Positions 23,601 to 32,451 of a stretch of DNA of 64,000 nucleotides are shown here, piece after piece. Location of the stretch: NCBI RefSeq assembly GCF_017873965.1, contig NZ_JAGGKT010000005.1, forward strand, positions 175,453 to 239,452, written 5' to 3'. Under the pieces are notes generated by a model. The model was not told the DNA's origin, did no database searches, and worked only from the letters and a program-made list of their open reading frames with translations. Position 1 is the stretch's first letter. Each line of letters begins with the position of its first letter. The stretch comes from Ammoniphilus resinae (GTDB taxonomy: Bacteria > Bacillota > Bacilli > Aneurinibacillales > RAOX-1). The translations under genes were made by a program, and so were the position numbers.

Positions 23601-26345
23601 TTATGAAATACGAAGTGAGTTGTTCCAGTCAGCGGTAACACCTTCCTGGAAGTATTGGTCACAGGCAAAGAAATACATTTTGGCGGCCAGATCATCACGG
23701 TTTTTCTTCACCACTGTAACGAATCCTTCTCTGGCATCATAGAACCGACCATTTTGAAACAACTCAATCGCATGTTCAAACTGTTGTTTGGTTTCATCTT
23801 TTAGTCTGCGAATTGGCTCAGGATCTCCTTCGTATAAATCAAACAGCTCAATAGTTCGGTGTTCCCCATCAATCTGAAATGAACCAAGTTTACGATATTG
23901 CCTCGGCAACCCTTTATTTACGAAGCGCAATGTTTCTTCTGTTAGCAGGACGGTGACGCCAAGTTTTTCTGAAATTCTTTCTAGATCAAGGGCTAATTGA
24001 ACATGATTGGAAATGACACTTCCCTCCAATCTTTGTTCCTCCCCGATAATTCCGAGCATTACATCCCCATAATGAACGGCAATGCCAATATCAATCGGTT
24101 CCCCTTCCCGTTCTTTATTGTAGGTTTCAAGCGTTGACCTCAGTTTAACGGCTGCTTTGATCGCTGCAGAAGGATCATCGGGAAACATCGCAAGCATTCC
24201 GGCTCCCAGATACCGGCTTGTAAACCCGCCATACTCACGAATGACAGGGCCAAACGTTTTCAAAAAGGAATTAATAAAACGGAAGTTTTCTTCCGACGTA
24301 AGGGTTGTGGAAAACTCCGTAAAATGACGCATATTGCAAACCAAGATCGTCATTTGCCTGTTTTCCTGCTCCCCCAGGTTAATTTGTGTCACATTGTCCT
24401 TTCCAAGAACCTTTAGAAACTGTTGTGGAACGAATCGGAAGTAGGAATCACTCAACTTCGTTACCTCTTGAATATATTGGCGAATGGATTTTGCCATCAT
24501 ATTAAACCGCTCTCCAAGTTCCTCCACCTCATCGCGCGTGTGGATCTGAACCATGACGTCCCATTCACCTTTAGCAATCAAATTCACACTTCGTCGCAGC
24601 TTTCTAATGGACGATAGTAAATAAACAGTCATTGCAGTGATAACAAGCAACAAAATTACACCGATAACTGAGATGATTTTCAACACATTAGTCATAATCT
24701 TCAAGTTGCTCTGTTTCATACCAATTAAATCTTTACCCGTTTCATAGATTCCAATGATTTCGCCTTGCGGGTTATATAAAGGCCCTAACGCATACATCCA
24801 TTGACCACTCGCGTCTTCCCACTCTCCCGAAACGATTTTCCCTTGCTGTAGCACAAGTAGGTTCTCTTCACTCAATGGAAACGGCTGAAACATGGTCACG
24901 CTATCGTCATCGTCCATAATAATATACAGATTCCCATTCATATAACGGTATATCGTGCTATATAACCCGTCACGATCTTCACCGGAACGTGAGAACAACT
25001 CATTAATCCGTTGTTTTATCGTTTTGTAATCCTCACTCATGAAATCACGCGGCGAATTGAGCCCCTCCAACTGGGCTCCATCCACTAGATATTTACCATT
25101 GCCTGCGAGCAATTCGAGTTGCCCCTGTGTATCAGCTTTCATTTCTCCCGAGAAAGAAGAGTATACAGAATACGATAAACCAACCATGGACAGAAGAACG
25201 ACAGGAATAATGACACCTAGTTGTTTTAAAAGAAGGGAAACCCTCCTTCCCAAGATATAAACGTATATGTGACGAATATCTAATACCAACAAGAAACCAA
25301 ATAAGCCAAGCAGTAGCCAATACCCGAATCCCATCCACACGATCTTAGGAGAATAATGAAAGCTGGTCAGAACATCAATAATCTCACCATTCGGATTCAT
25401 TTGAACGAGCTGGTCAGAGGTTGCCACTGTGATTAGACCATTTCCTACAGTAATATTGGTGAAATCAGACCATTCAATATTGGGGTATTGATTTTTAAGT
25501 GTTTCCATGGTGACAACAGGTATAATTGGGTAACCCGATTGTCGAACATCGACCCGATTGATCGCTTCCTGATGATAGTCAATAAAGTAGATATTTCTAT
25601 GATCTTTCGTGAAAATACCTACCGGAAAATTCAGTTGATTCTGCGAAGATTGGGGATAAATCTGTCTCACGTCGCCGTCTGTGACGGCATATAATGATCC
25701 CCGCTTCGTAGTGAAAAATATGTGGTTATCCTGGCTGCCGGTAAATTCGTTTAAGTAACGATTCGCTGGCATTTCAATGGTCTTTACGACTTCCGGGTTT
25801 TGTTGTGATGCTGCAGCTGTTGATGGGATTCGTAAAAGCGAGGACGTTTCAGCATCCTTCCGGAAAAAGTATACAAACCCATCTTTTGCCGAAAGGGATT
25901 GGATGTTACCCACGCGCAATAAATTATCCGAGAAAGCATATTCCTCTTCATACACCATGCTAGTTTTCGAGCCGTCGGGTGAAATCTTGATAATCTGTTC
26001 ACCTGATACTTTTAGACCGTAAGAATCAAGAATTGTAATAAGTGCATAGGCATTTCCTTCACCATCTACTGCCATGCTATTAAATAATTGAAGGGTGTTG
26101 GGCTGCTCGTGTTCGCTGCTTGAAATGGAGTAGATTAGTCTACCAGACGAATCTACCTTTTGAAGCGTTTTCTTTGAATTGGTTACCGTATAAATGGCGC
26201 CATTCGAATCGGTCACCACACGGGAAATATTGGAGTAAGCTACCTCATTTTCAAAAGGATTGGCAGACCATGTATCCCTAAAGATAAAGAGGAGAGCAGC
26301 TACAAAGACTGTCCCGGCAATCAACAAACCAAGTTTGAATTTCAT
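23601..26345 (-). CDS. Membrane sensor with HAMP and a catalytically dead class III cyclase domain
   Basis: About 914 residues: a membrane segment near residue 10; a beta-propeller-like region (30-330); membrane segments near 340 and 375; a Cache-like stretch (400-540); another membrane segment; HAMP (about 575-630); a class III cyclase fold (660-840); and a helical tail. Every catalytic position is changed. The first metal Asp is Asn (VCNMRHFT), the second lies in RYLGAGML (Asp to Ala, Lys to Arg), and the last block reads VISNHVQLALDLE instead of GDxVNxAxRLE. It should not make cAMP and may act as a receptor that binds a nucleotide or partner. ATG 26345 follows GAGGGATAATCCT. It is divergent from the PAAR-like eCIS tip gene. 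Confidence 0.85.
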   Translation of the reverse strand: MKFKLGLLIAGTVFVAALLFIFRDTWSANPFENEVAYSNISRVVTDSNGAIYTVTNSKKTLQKVDSSGRLIYSISSSEHEQPNTLQLFNSMAVDGEGNAYALITILDSYGLKVSGEQIIKISPDGSKTSMVYEEEYAFSDNLLRVGNIQSLSAKDGFVYFFRKDAETSSLLRIPSTAAASQQNPEVVKTIEMPANRYLNEFTGSQDNHIFFTTKRGSLYAVTDGDVRQIYPQSSQNQLNFPVGIFTKDHRNIYFIDYHQEAINRVDVRQSGYPIIPVVTMETLKNQYPNIEWSDFTNITVGNGLITVATSDQLVQMNPNGEIIDVLTSFHYSPKIVWMGFGYWLLLGLFGFLLVLDIRHIYVYILGRRVSLLLKQLGVIIPVVLLSMVGLSYSVYSSFSGEMKADTQGQLELLAGNGKYLVDGAQLEGLNSPRDFMSEDYKTIKQRINELFSRSGEDRDGLYSTIYRYMNGNLYIIMDDDDSVTMFQPFPLSEENLLVLQQGKIVSGEWEDASGQWMYALGPLYNPQGEIIGIYETGKDLIGMKQSNLKIMTNVLKIISVIGVILLLVITAMTVYLLSSIRKLRRSVNLIAKGEWDVMVQIHTRDEVEELGERFNMMAKSIRQYIQEVTKLSDSYFRFVPQQFLKVLGKDNVTQINLGEQENRQMTILVCNMRHFTEFSTTLTSEENFRFINSFLKTFGPVIREYGGFTSRYLGAGMLAMFPDDPSAAIKAAVKLRSTLETYNKEREGEPIDIGIAVHYGDVMLGIIGEEQRLEGSVISNHVQLALDLERISEKLGVTVLLTEETLRFVNKGLPRQYRKLGSFQIDGEHRTIELFDLYEGDPEPIRRLKDETKQQFEHAIELFQNGRFYDAREGFVTVVKKNRDDLAAKMYFFACDQYFQEGVTADWNNSLRIS

Positions 26346-26418
26346 AGGATTATCCCTCTTCTCCATGGGCCTAAGAGCCCATACCACTTATAGAAGGACC
26401 AAGAAATAAACAAAGGAC

Positions 26419-26445
26419 TTAGATTATATGCCATAAGTCTCTCAT
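26419..26445 (-). CDS. Possible 8-residue leader peptide before the pseudo-cyclase gene
   Basis: ATG at 26445 follows a perfect AAGGAGGTCCAGGAA ribosome site and encodes MRDLWHII then TAA. A short hairpin (ATGGGC-TCTTAG-GCCCAT) lies between this mini-ORF and the real start at 26345. It is either a regulatory leader peptide or a relic of an older start; only the ribosome site supports it. Confidence 0.3.
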   Translation of the reverse strand: MRDLWHII

Positions 26446-26590
26446 TTCCTGGACCTCCTTGTAATCTTTTCCACCCATTTATAGTACTATAAAACTAGTT
26501 GTTTGTGTTTTAAATAGGGCAAATTTATTGCTCAATCTTCATAAAATATAGTAGAATTGAAAAATGGTGGATATTCTAAGGAGGTTTTCA

Positions 26591-26977
26591 ATGGGACAAG
26601 CTGTTACAGCTGGTGCTATGCTACAATGCAGCTTCGGAACAACTCCAAGCTCACTAATTGTATTACCCGCTAATCGTGTCATGTCTGCTGCTCCGACCGC
26701 GAACATTATGGATAATAAGCCAATGGTTAATATTCTTCCCTTCGGTATGTGCAACTCTATCGCCAACCCGGCAGTGGCGGCTGCTACAGCGGCTGCATTT
26801 GGTGCCCATACGCCGATGCCCTGTGTACCTGTCACCGCAGCACCATGGGTTCCTGGATCTCCGACGGTTCTTGTTGCGAATATGCCGGCTTTAAACAATA
26901 CTTCTAAGTGTATGTGCAATTGGGGAGGCGTCATTTCGATTACGAATCCCGGACAAATGACGGTACAGGTTCCATAG
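26591..26977 (+). CDS. PAAR-like (DUF4280) spike-tip protein of the eCIS
   Basis: 128 residues starting MGQAVTAGAMLQCSFG. DUF4280 proteins are PAAR-like cones that cap the central spike of contractile injection systems. The alternation of short hydrophobic strands with conserved cysteines (LQCSFG, GMCNSIANP, MPCVPV, KCMCNWGG) fits a metal-stabilised tip. ATG 26591 follows AAGGAGG. It lies beyond the 3' end of the structural operon and points towards it, so it has its own promoter, with a candidate around TTGCTC-18-TAGAAT (26531-26560). The MORN-repeat gene follows in the same unit. Confidence 0.85.
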   Translation: MGQAVTAGAMLQCSFGTTPSSLIVLPANRVMSAAPTANIMDNKPMVNILPFGMCNSIANPAVAAATAAAFGAHTPMPCVPVTAAPWVPGSPTVLVANMPALNNTSKCMCNWGGVISITNPGQMTVQVP

Positions 26978-27011
26978 TTTTTTATTGTTGTTTTAAAAGG
27001 AGTCGAGCCTG

Positions 27012-28676
27012 TTGATTCAAAAAATTGTAATGCCTTTTATCAACCCCATTAAACGAAAAGTCATTAAGCCGTTAGGCATGATTAGAAAATGGCCCAAGTT
27101 TCTAGCAAAATGGATTAAGAAAAAATTCAAAGAAATACTAGGCCAAAAAGAGATTACAAAAGCAAGCTATGTTCCTATTGGCAATTATTATGTTTCCAAA
27201 AAACTGATCGTGATTGTCATCCTTGTGATTCTTTTGCTTTACTTCTTCATTTTCATTAAACCACCGAAGTTTATCAATAAGTGGTTAAACCGGGTCCCAG
27301 CCATCACGGTAAGCGCATCTGCGCCAGCTGCTGACTTCTCCGGGACAGCAAAACTCTTTGCGGAGGATGGCAGCTTATTATATGAAGGTGGAATCATCGA
27401 AGGAAAATATGACGGATCTGGAAAACTCTTTTTGCCGAACGGGAAGTTAATGAAAGAGGGAACATTTAAGAATAACCTGCTTATTCAAGGCAGTGAATAC
27501 AACGAGAATGGGATCCTCGTCTATAAGGGTGATTTTGCGGACGGCTTGTATTCTGGACAAGGGACCCTTTACTATCCGAATGGCAATGTGAAATATTTGG
27601 GCGAATTTAAAGCAGGTGTACCAAACGGACAGGGGCGAATCTACACGGAATCGTCTAAGCTAATTTATGAGGGCGGCTTTGCGAACGGGATCTACACCGG
27701 AGAAGGAACGGAATATAACTTCACTGGCCAAACGCTATATCAAGGGGAATTCCTGGCAGGAAAATACAACGGCAAGGGCAAGAAGCTCTATTCCAATGGA
27801 ATGATTCAATACGAGGGGGAATTTAGCAACGGACTGCCCTCGGGGTCTGGAACAGAGTACTTCCAAAGTGGAATCGTAAAATATAAAGGCAGCTTTCTCA
27901 CTGGTCAATATAATGGAAACGGAACCCTTTACGCAAGCGACGGCAATATACGATATAATGGAGATTTCCAGAGTAATCGATTTCATGGAGCAGGTGAGCT
28001 TTATAATAGTCTAGGTTTACTAGAGTACAAGGGTCATTTTGTGAATGGAGTTTCAGATGGATTGGGGACTTGGTATCAAGAGGACGGCACCGTTTTATAT
28101 CAAGGCTTTTTTAAAAACGGAGAATTAGCATTTGATACATTTCTTGGTATATCCGCAGTTCGTCTAGAGGAGCTGCTGGGCAAAGCAACAGGGACCCAAG
28201 TCATCAGTCCAGCGCCGGAAACACCAGAAACAGTGGAAACTGCGGAATCGCCAGAAACGCAAGAAACACCAGAAACAGAAACACAAGAGACACCTAATAC
28301 TCCGGAAAAGGTGGAACAAGTGGAACAACAAACACCTGAACAGCAAAATGATGCTGAGGTTGTGGAGGCGGCTGAAACTACCACTGCTAACCTTCCCATT
28401 CAAATGCAATTCCTAGAACTAGGTCTAACTTTCATTGTTGCATCGAATGAGACGAACCCGGACGAAGCAGCGGTACAAGAAATACAGCTCAGCAGCAGGC
28501 CGGCCTTGGACAAGCTCTATCAACATCTGGAGAAATTAATCAAGGAAGAAGAACCAAAAGCCTTTGTTACGGATCTCGGCTCGATGAGATTGTATTTTTG
28601 GAATAACTATTCATACAGGATCACCGTAGATGGAGATGGCAAACCGATCTCGGCAATCATAAAGAGGGCGGAATAA
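27012..28676 (+). CDS. Membrane-anchored MORN-repeat protein beside the eCIS
   Basis: 554 residues. A very basic N-terminus (residues 1-62) is followed by one membrane helix (VIVILVILLLYFFIFI, about 66-84). By the positive-inside rule the remainder faces outwards. Residues about 105-375 are roughly twelve MORN units of about 23 residues with the pattern Y-x-G-x-F/I-x-x-G-x-Y-x-G-x-G-T-x-Y-x-x-x-G. Then come a Glu/Thr/Pro-rich linker (400-455) and a globular C-terminal domain. MORN sheets usually bind lipids or proteins. The gene starts at TTG 27012 behind AAAAGGAG, 34 bases after the PAAR-like gene. A role in docking the particle to the envelope is only an inference from position. Confidence 0.8.
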   Translation: MIQKIVMPFINPIKRKVIKPLGMIRKWPKFLAKWIKKKFKEILGQKEITKASYVPIGNYYVSKKLIVIVILVILLLYFFIFIKPPKFINKWLNRVPAITVSASAPAADFSGTAKLFAEDGSLLYEGGIIEGKYDGSGKLFLPNGKLMKEGTFKNNLLIQGSEYNENGILVYKGDFADGLYSGQGTLYYPNGNVKYLGEFKAGVPNGQGRIYTESSKLIYEGGFANGIYTGEGTEYNFTGQTLYQGEFLAGKYNGKGKKLYSNGMIQYEGEFSNGLPSGSGTEYFQSGIVKYKGSFLTGQYNGNGTLYASDGNIRYNGDFQSNRFHGAGELYNSLGLLEYKGHFVNGVSDGLGTWYQEDGTVLYQGFFKNGELAFDTFLGISAVRLEELLGKATGTQVISPAPETPETVETAESPETQETPETETQETPNTPEKVEQVEQQTPEQQNDAEVVEAAETTTANLPIQMQFLELGLTFIVASNETNPDEAAVQEIQLSSRPALDKLYQHLEKLIKEEEPKAFVTDLGSMRLYFWNNYSYRITVDGDGKPISAIIKRAE

Positions 28677-28689
28677 CTCCGCCCTCTTT
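28661..28689. terminator. Bidirectional terminator between the MORN and eCIS operons
   Basis: AAAGAGGGCGGA-ATAAC-TCCGCCCTCTTT is a perfect 12-bp stem that includes the MORN stop codon, with T-rich sequence rightwards. The leftward eCIS operon ends four bases further on (28693), so it should stop transcription from both sides. Confidence 0.85.
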
Positions 28690-28692
28690 CGT

Positions 28693-30366
28693 TTATTTCT
28701 TTGCAACAGCAACCTCCCGCTGATGCATTACCAATTCCTCTAGTCTATTTTCCATTTCCACACTGTCCCCAAATGACTTCACTGCCCACCAGCGAACTCG
28801 AATGCGTGTACGCTCTGTTTTCTGGTGAACCCGGACGCCCAGCCGAAAAGTCCCTTTCTTCGGATAATGAACAGAACCAATGGATACCTTTGGATAATCA
28901 GAATCATACTCACTATTTGAAAATACTTCTTTCGATCCATAATAAATCGCATTGTTTCTATTCAAGAGGTCTGCCAAGAGCTCTTCGGATTCTTTGCGTT
29001 CTTCCGATATACCTGCAGTAATTAGAACGGCTCCTGCCCCTAATCCATGTTCAATCTCCTCAGAATAGAAGTTTTTTTGGCGCCTTTGATACCATTTCTT
29101 CTTCTCCTGGGGGACAATCGATATTTCCACAATCCCAGTCGCAACTTGTTCTTCTCTTTCAGGTTCTTCCTCCTCTTCCTGGAAGGCTAAGAACTCCTCT
29201 TTAATATCTGGAAACTCTATGATTTCCGGCACAATAGGAACACTTGGGGACCGATCGCTTGCACTCTCGCGAGGTTGCCAACTTGTCCTTTCCTGCAACG
29301 ATAAAATTTTATAGAGCATCGTTGGATTGATTACATAATCCTGAAATGGGACTCGCTCTACACTTTCAATCACGTAAGTCGCACCCATTTGCAGCAGGTT
29401 AATCTTTGCCAGATAGACACAAGGCTCAGATGGGGACTCCAATGAGCGATCCAATGATCGTTCATAAAATGCTTGGAACATGCGCCGTTCACTAGACTCC
29501 TCACTGATTTCTATCGATTGTTTCACATGCGTTAATTCATAGAGAAGCCGATCCCCGACGATCAGCCGGGTTGTACCTGCCTTCACACTCACTTTGCCCT
29601 GCATCTTTTTCTCAGCTGGAGGAACAGGGAGCGCACGTAAACGGATGGTTTTCGAATAAGTGGTTTGTCCCCCATCTGTAGGTTCAGAGAATTTCACTTT
29701 CCCCTCGGGCAATTCCTCTATGGCTTCCACACCAAACCAATCTGGCTCATATTCAAACTCGATGTGAGGAGTTTGAATGGTCTTTTCAATTGTGATTCGC
29801 AAGTCAAATGTCGAGGAAGGTTCAATATACCTTGGAACGGTCTGAAGAATCCTTACATGTGCATCCTCATACCAAATGGAGGTATCTTCAATAAGATGAT
29901 CATATTCTTGCAAACTAGGTTGAGGCGGCTTTTCACGAATAAATAGTCGGTAGCTCTCCAATATTCGGTTATGTTCGCTTACCTCTTCATCCCGTCCAGA
30001 TGCGCCTGCTACTGAATGCACAGGCTCTTTGCCCTTTTCATCATAGGCAATACATAAGTATACATTTTTTGCGTATTCGTTATTGGTGAATCCGTCCAAC
30101 ATGGAAAGTTTCCATGTCACTGGCGATGGAACAACAATTTCTCGCCCCATCTGGTCCAAGGCAGCACCCGTTTCAACTGAGACGGATTTGTCATCAACGG
30201 CCACAACCTGTAACCCTGAAATAACACCACTTCCAAAGAGCAAACGATTTAACAGTCTGCCCTTATCGGTGAAATACGTTTGCTCGGACATGAAGTCACG
30301 GACGGTTAGCAATTTTCCATAGAAATACCTGTTACGTTCAAATGGGATGTATCGTGATCTATTCAT
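28693..30366 (-). CDS. Conserved eCIS-associated protein (RYFYGKLL family)
   Basis: 557 residues, no signal or membrane segment. The opening RYIPFERNRYFYGKLLTVRDF and the following FGSGVISGLQVV blocks are typical of an uncharacterised family encoded next to TIGR02242/TIGR02243 baseplate genes in eCIS loci. The middle (about 190-290) looks like beta-sandwich repeats; residues 370-410 are Glu-rich and probably flexible. It is the last gene of the structural operon. I chose ATG 30366 because AAGGGGGGAAAGG precedes it. It may be an outer baseplate or fibre-attachment part; no function is established. Confidence 0.7.
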   Translation of the reverse strand: MNRSRYIPFERNRYFYGKLLTVRDFMSEQTYFTDKGRLLNRLLFGSGVISGLQVVAVDDKSVSVETGAALDQMGREIVVPSPVTWKLSMLDGFTNNEYAKNVYLCIAYDEKGKEPVHSVAGASGRDEEVSEHNRILESYRLFIREKPPQPSLQEYDHLIEDTSIWYEDAHVRILQTVPRYIEPSSTFDLRITIEKTIQTPHIEFEYEPDWFGVEAIEELPEGKVKFSEPTDGGQTTYSKTIRLRALPVPPAEKKMQGKVSVKAGTTRLIVGDRLLYELTHVKQSIEISEESSERRMFQAFYERSLDRSLESPSEPCVYLAKINLLQMGATYVIESVERVPFQDYVINPTMLYKILSLQERTSWQPRESASDRSPSVPIVPEIIEFPDIKEEFLAFQEEEEEPEREEQVATGIVEISIVPQEKKKWYQRRQKNFYSEEIEHGLGAGAVLITAGISEERKESEELLADLLNRNNAIYYGSKEVFSNSEYDSDYPKVSIGSVHYPKKGTFRLGVRVHQKTERTRIRVRWWAVKSFGDSVEMENRLEELVMHQREVAVAKK

Positions 30367-30387
30367 CCTTTCCCCCCTTATCACTGA

Positions 30388-32439
30388 TTATTCCAAACGA
30401 GAATCCAATCCGAGTCTTGTGTGTTGGTCCACTCGATTGTCTTGCCCTATATCTATCGTAATCGTATGGTGTGGCATCGATGAACGTCCATCCATAGTAA
30501 GTAAGGTAGGTTCAGACAATACGGTATTCATTCCTAAATACGAATGAAGGTCCATATATACCCAAGGCTGTAATATAATCAATTTGCCCGTAGTAAATAC
30601 TGGCTTAGACGCGTCTATTAATTGTTGTAACACGACCCGTTTCATTTCCGTATCGGCATGCTCAGGCTTGACGAGTACATTAAATACATAAGGGTCCGCA
30701 GCATAAAGCCTGTCCGCGACTTCGCCAAGTTCCGGATTCTCCTTTAATGGCTTGACTTGGTCATATTCAAGTATAATGGGCCGTTCCCCTGTATAGATGG
30801 AAATCAATGCCTCCATAGCATATCTGGTACCACGCAGGTTATAGATGGTTGGGGCCTGCTTCAACAGCTTCCGCAGTTGCTCCTCTGTCCAACTATCCTC
30901 TGCCTGAATCCCTAACCACCCCAGCAGCCACCGCAACGTTGGACCAGATGCACGATTGGCGTCTAATGAACGTGTTGTCCAATGGATCTTTTGATTGGTT
31001 TCCTCTAGCATGGTTTGGAAAATGCTAAGATAACGCGCAAGGAAATCTCTCGTTTGCTCATGACGTTGATAGATAGATGGCAAATATTCTAGGTAGGAGT
31101 TTCGCGGAAAATGTACTTCTAAACTTTGAATGATCGGTGCATGCTGCTCTGAACCGATCAATTCCATGTATATCCACAAATAACGTCCTTTTGCCTCGAG
31201 CAGCAAGGCATCATGCGGGTCCCGCAGCGGCTTCAACCATAGGCTTGACAAAGCAGTTAGCTTCGTCTCCGGCGCGATCGTTGGATCCGCGATATAAGAA
31301 TCAAGGTTTACCCGCTCATGATGGAGTACAATTTCTTTATCCTCCGAAGCAAAATAGCGAATATTAATTTGTGTATCATTCTCCCGATACGAATCCAACA
31401 CAATCTTATGCCACTCGGTTTCAGGAGTACCGCTATCAAGGGAGTCGCTCATCCATACCCCTAAACGCCTTCCAAATGGCCTCCAAACAGCCGTTTCCAG
31501 GATCGGTTGAATGGTGTGAACACAGCTCTCCCATGGATCCCATAAATAGAGGACTTCCCTCCCCGCTATGAGCCGGGTTCCCTGTCCATTGCCGACATGG
31601 CCACGCTCGATCATCCGTCCATCCGTATGAATATGTACGAGTGAATGGGAGGGGGATTCTTGTGCATTATGAATCAGCCCCCAGAACGAGTCAGGCCCAG
31701 CACCACAGATTGCAACGAACCCAGAATGGCTTGGAACCGACACCAAGGTAGCGGTGTTGGTTGGCAAATGGATTTGGATAATCAACTGCTGCTCCCTATC
31801 CAGGAACCATCCATGATCAGATGAACCGAGCGAAATTTCAAAGCGATCTGCATTTATGCTTGATGCTCCTGCCTTCTCAAGAAAAGGGAGGGGGATCACA
31901 CCTGTTGCTAATCCAGAGGCATCGAAACGCAGGAATTGAAGGGTCTCTTCTTCCTTGAATTTCGCCAGAACGATCACACCATCTTTGGGTTCAGCGGCAA
32001 GTGCGAAGCCCTCAAATACTTGGCCATTCCATTCATTGGTCATCCATTTGATTTGTGCCCGATCTGAAGACATCGATTGAAGGACGACCTCTTCATTCGA
32101 TTGCAAGACAATAAGGGAATCACTCGTTGCAGCCATGCGTGTTGGTTTGCTGGCATCGGTTTGACTTGAGAACCTTAAAGATTCAACATGGCCACTGGAT
32201 AAATCTGTCCGCCAGATGTTTCCTTGTTGATCTAGCATAAACCACCGTCCATCACGGTCAGCCACCAGATCGATAACAGGCTGTGCGAGTCCGGAATAAA
32301 CAAGAGGATGTCGGCGCCTATGCCGATAAACATGTTCCTGAACGACCGTTAAACCACCCTTCGTCGCCTTCAGTTGATATTGCCTTCCCCGCCTCCAGTC
32401 AGGTGGCTGTCGAAATGAGAAAAACTTCGGTTCACTCAT
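30388..32439 (-). CDS. Phage tail protein (TIGR02242/gpI-like) with N-terminal beta-propeller
   Basis: 683 residues in two parts. Residues 1-410 show repeated WFMLDQQGNIWR-type and GAGPDSFWGL-type strands, as in a beta-propeller, with no membrane segment. Residues 435-620 form the P2 gpI-like baseplate domain: LEYLPSIYQ, FLARYLSIFQTMLEETNQKI and APTIYNLRGTRYAMEALISIY. Such proteins sit at the baseplate rim. No separate tail-fibre gene is visible, so the propeller part could contact the target or fibre. It lies 12 bases after the preceding gene and is co-translated. Confidence 0.83.
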   Translation of the reverse strand: MSEPKFFSFRQPPDWRRGRQYQLKATKGGLTVVQEHVYRHRRRHPLVYSGLAQPVIDLVADRDGRWFMLDQQGNIWRTDLSSGHVESLRFSSQTDASKPTRMAATSDSLIVLQSNEEVVLQSMSSDRAQIKWMTNEWNGQVFEGFALAAEPKDGVIVLAKFKEEETLQFLRFDASGLATGVIPLPFLEKAGASSINADRFEISLGSSDHGWFLDREQQLIIQIHLPTNTATLVSVPSHSGFVAICGAGPDSFWGLIHNAQESPSHSLVHIHTDGRMIERGHVGNGQGTRLIAGREVLYLWDPWESCVHTIQPILETAVWRPFGRRLGVWMSDSLDSGTPETEWHKIVLDSYRENDTQINIRYFASEDKEIVLHHERVNLDSYIADPTIAPETKLTALSSLWLKPLRDPHDALLLEAKGRYLWIYMELIGSEQHAPIIQSLEVHFPRNSYLEYLPSIYQRHEQTRDFLARYLSIFQTMLEETNQKIHWTTRSLDANRASGPTLRWLLGWLGIQAEDSWTEEQLRKLLKQAPTIYNLRGTRYAMEALISIYTGERPIILEYDQVKPLKENPELGEVADRLYAADPYVFNVLVKPEHADTEMKRVVLQQLIDASKPVFTTGKLIILQPWVYMDLHSYLGMNTVLSEPTLLTMDGRSSMPHHTITIDIGQDNRVDQHTRLGLDSRLE

Positions 32440-32451
32440 ATCCCATCCCCC

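Noticed and set aside
27012..28676. Toxin with repeats (YD/RHS type)
   Set aside because: The repeats follow the MORN pattern Y-x-G-x-x-x-x-G-x-G, not the YD motif, and no toxin domain is visible at the C-terminus.
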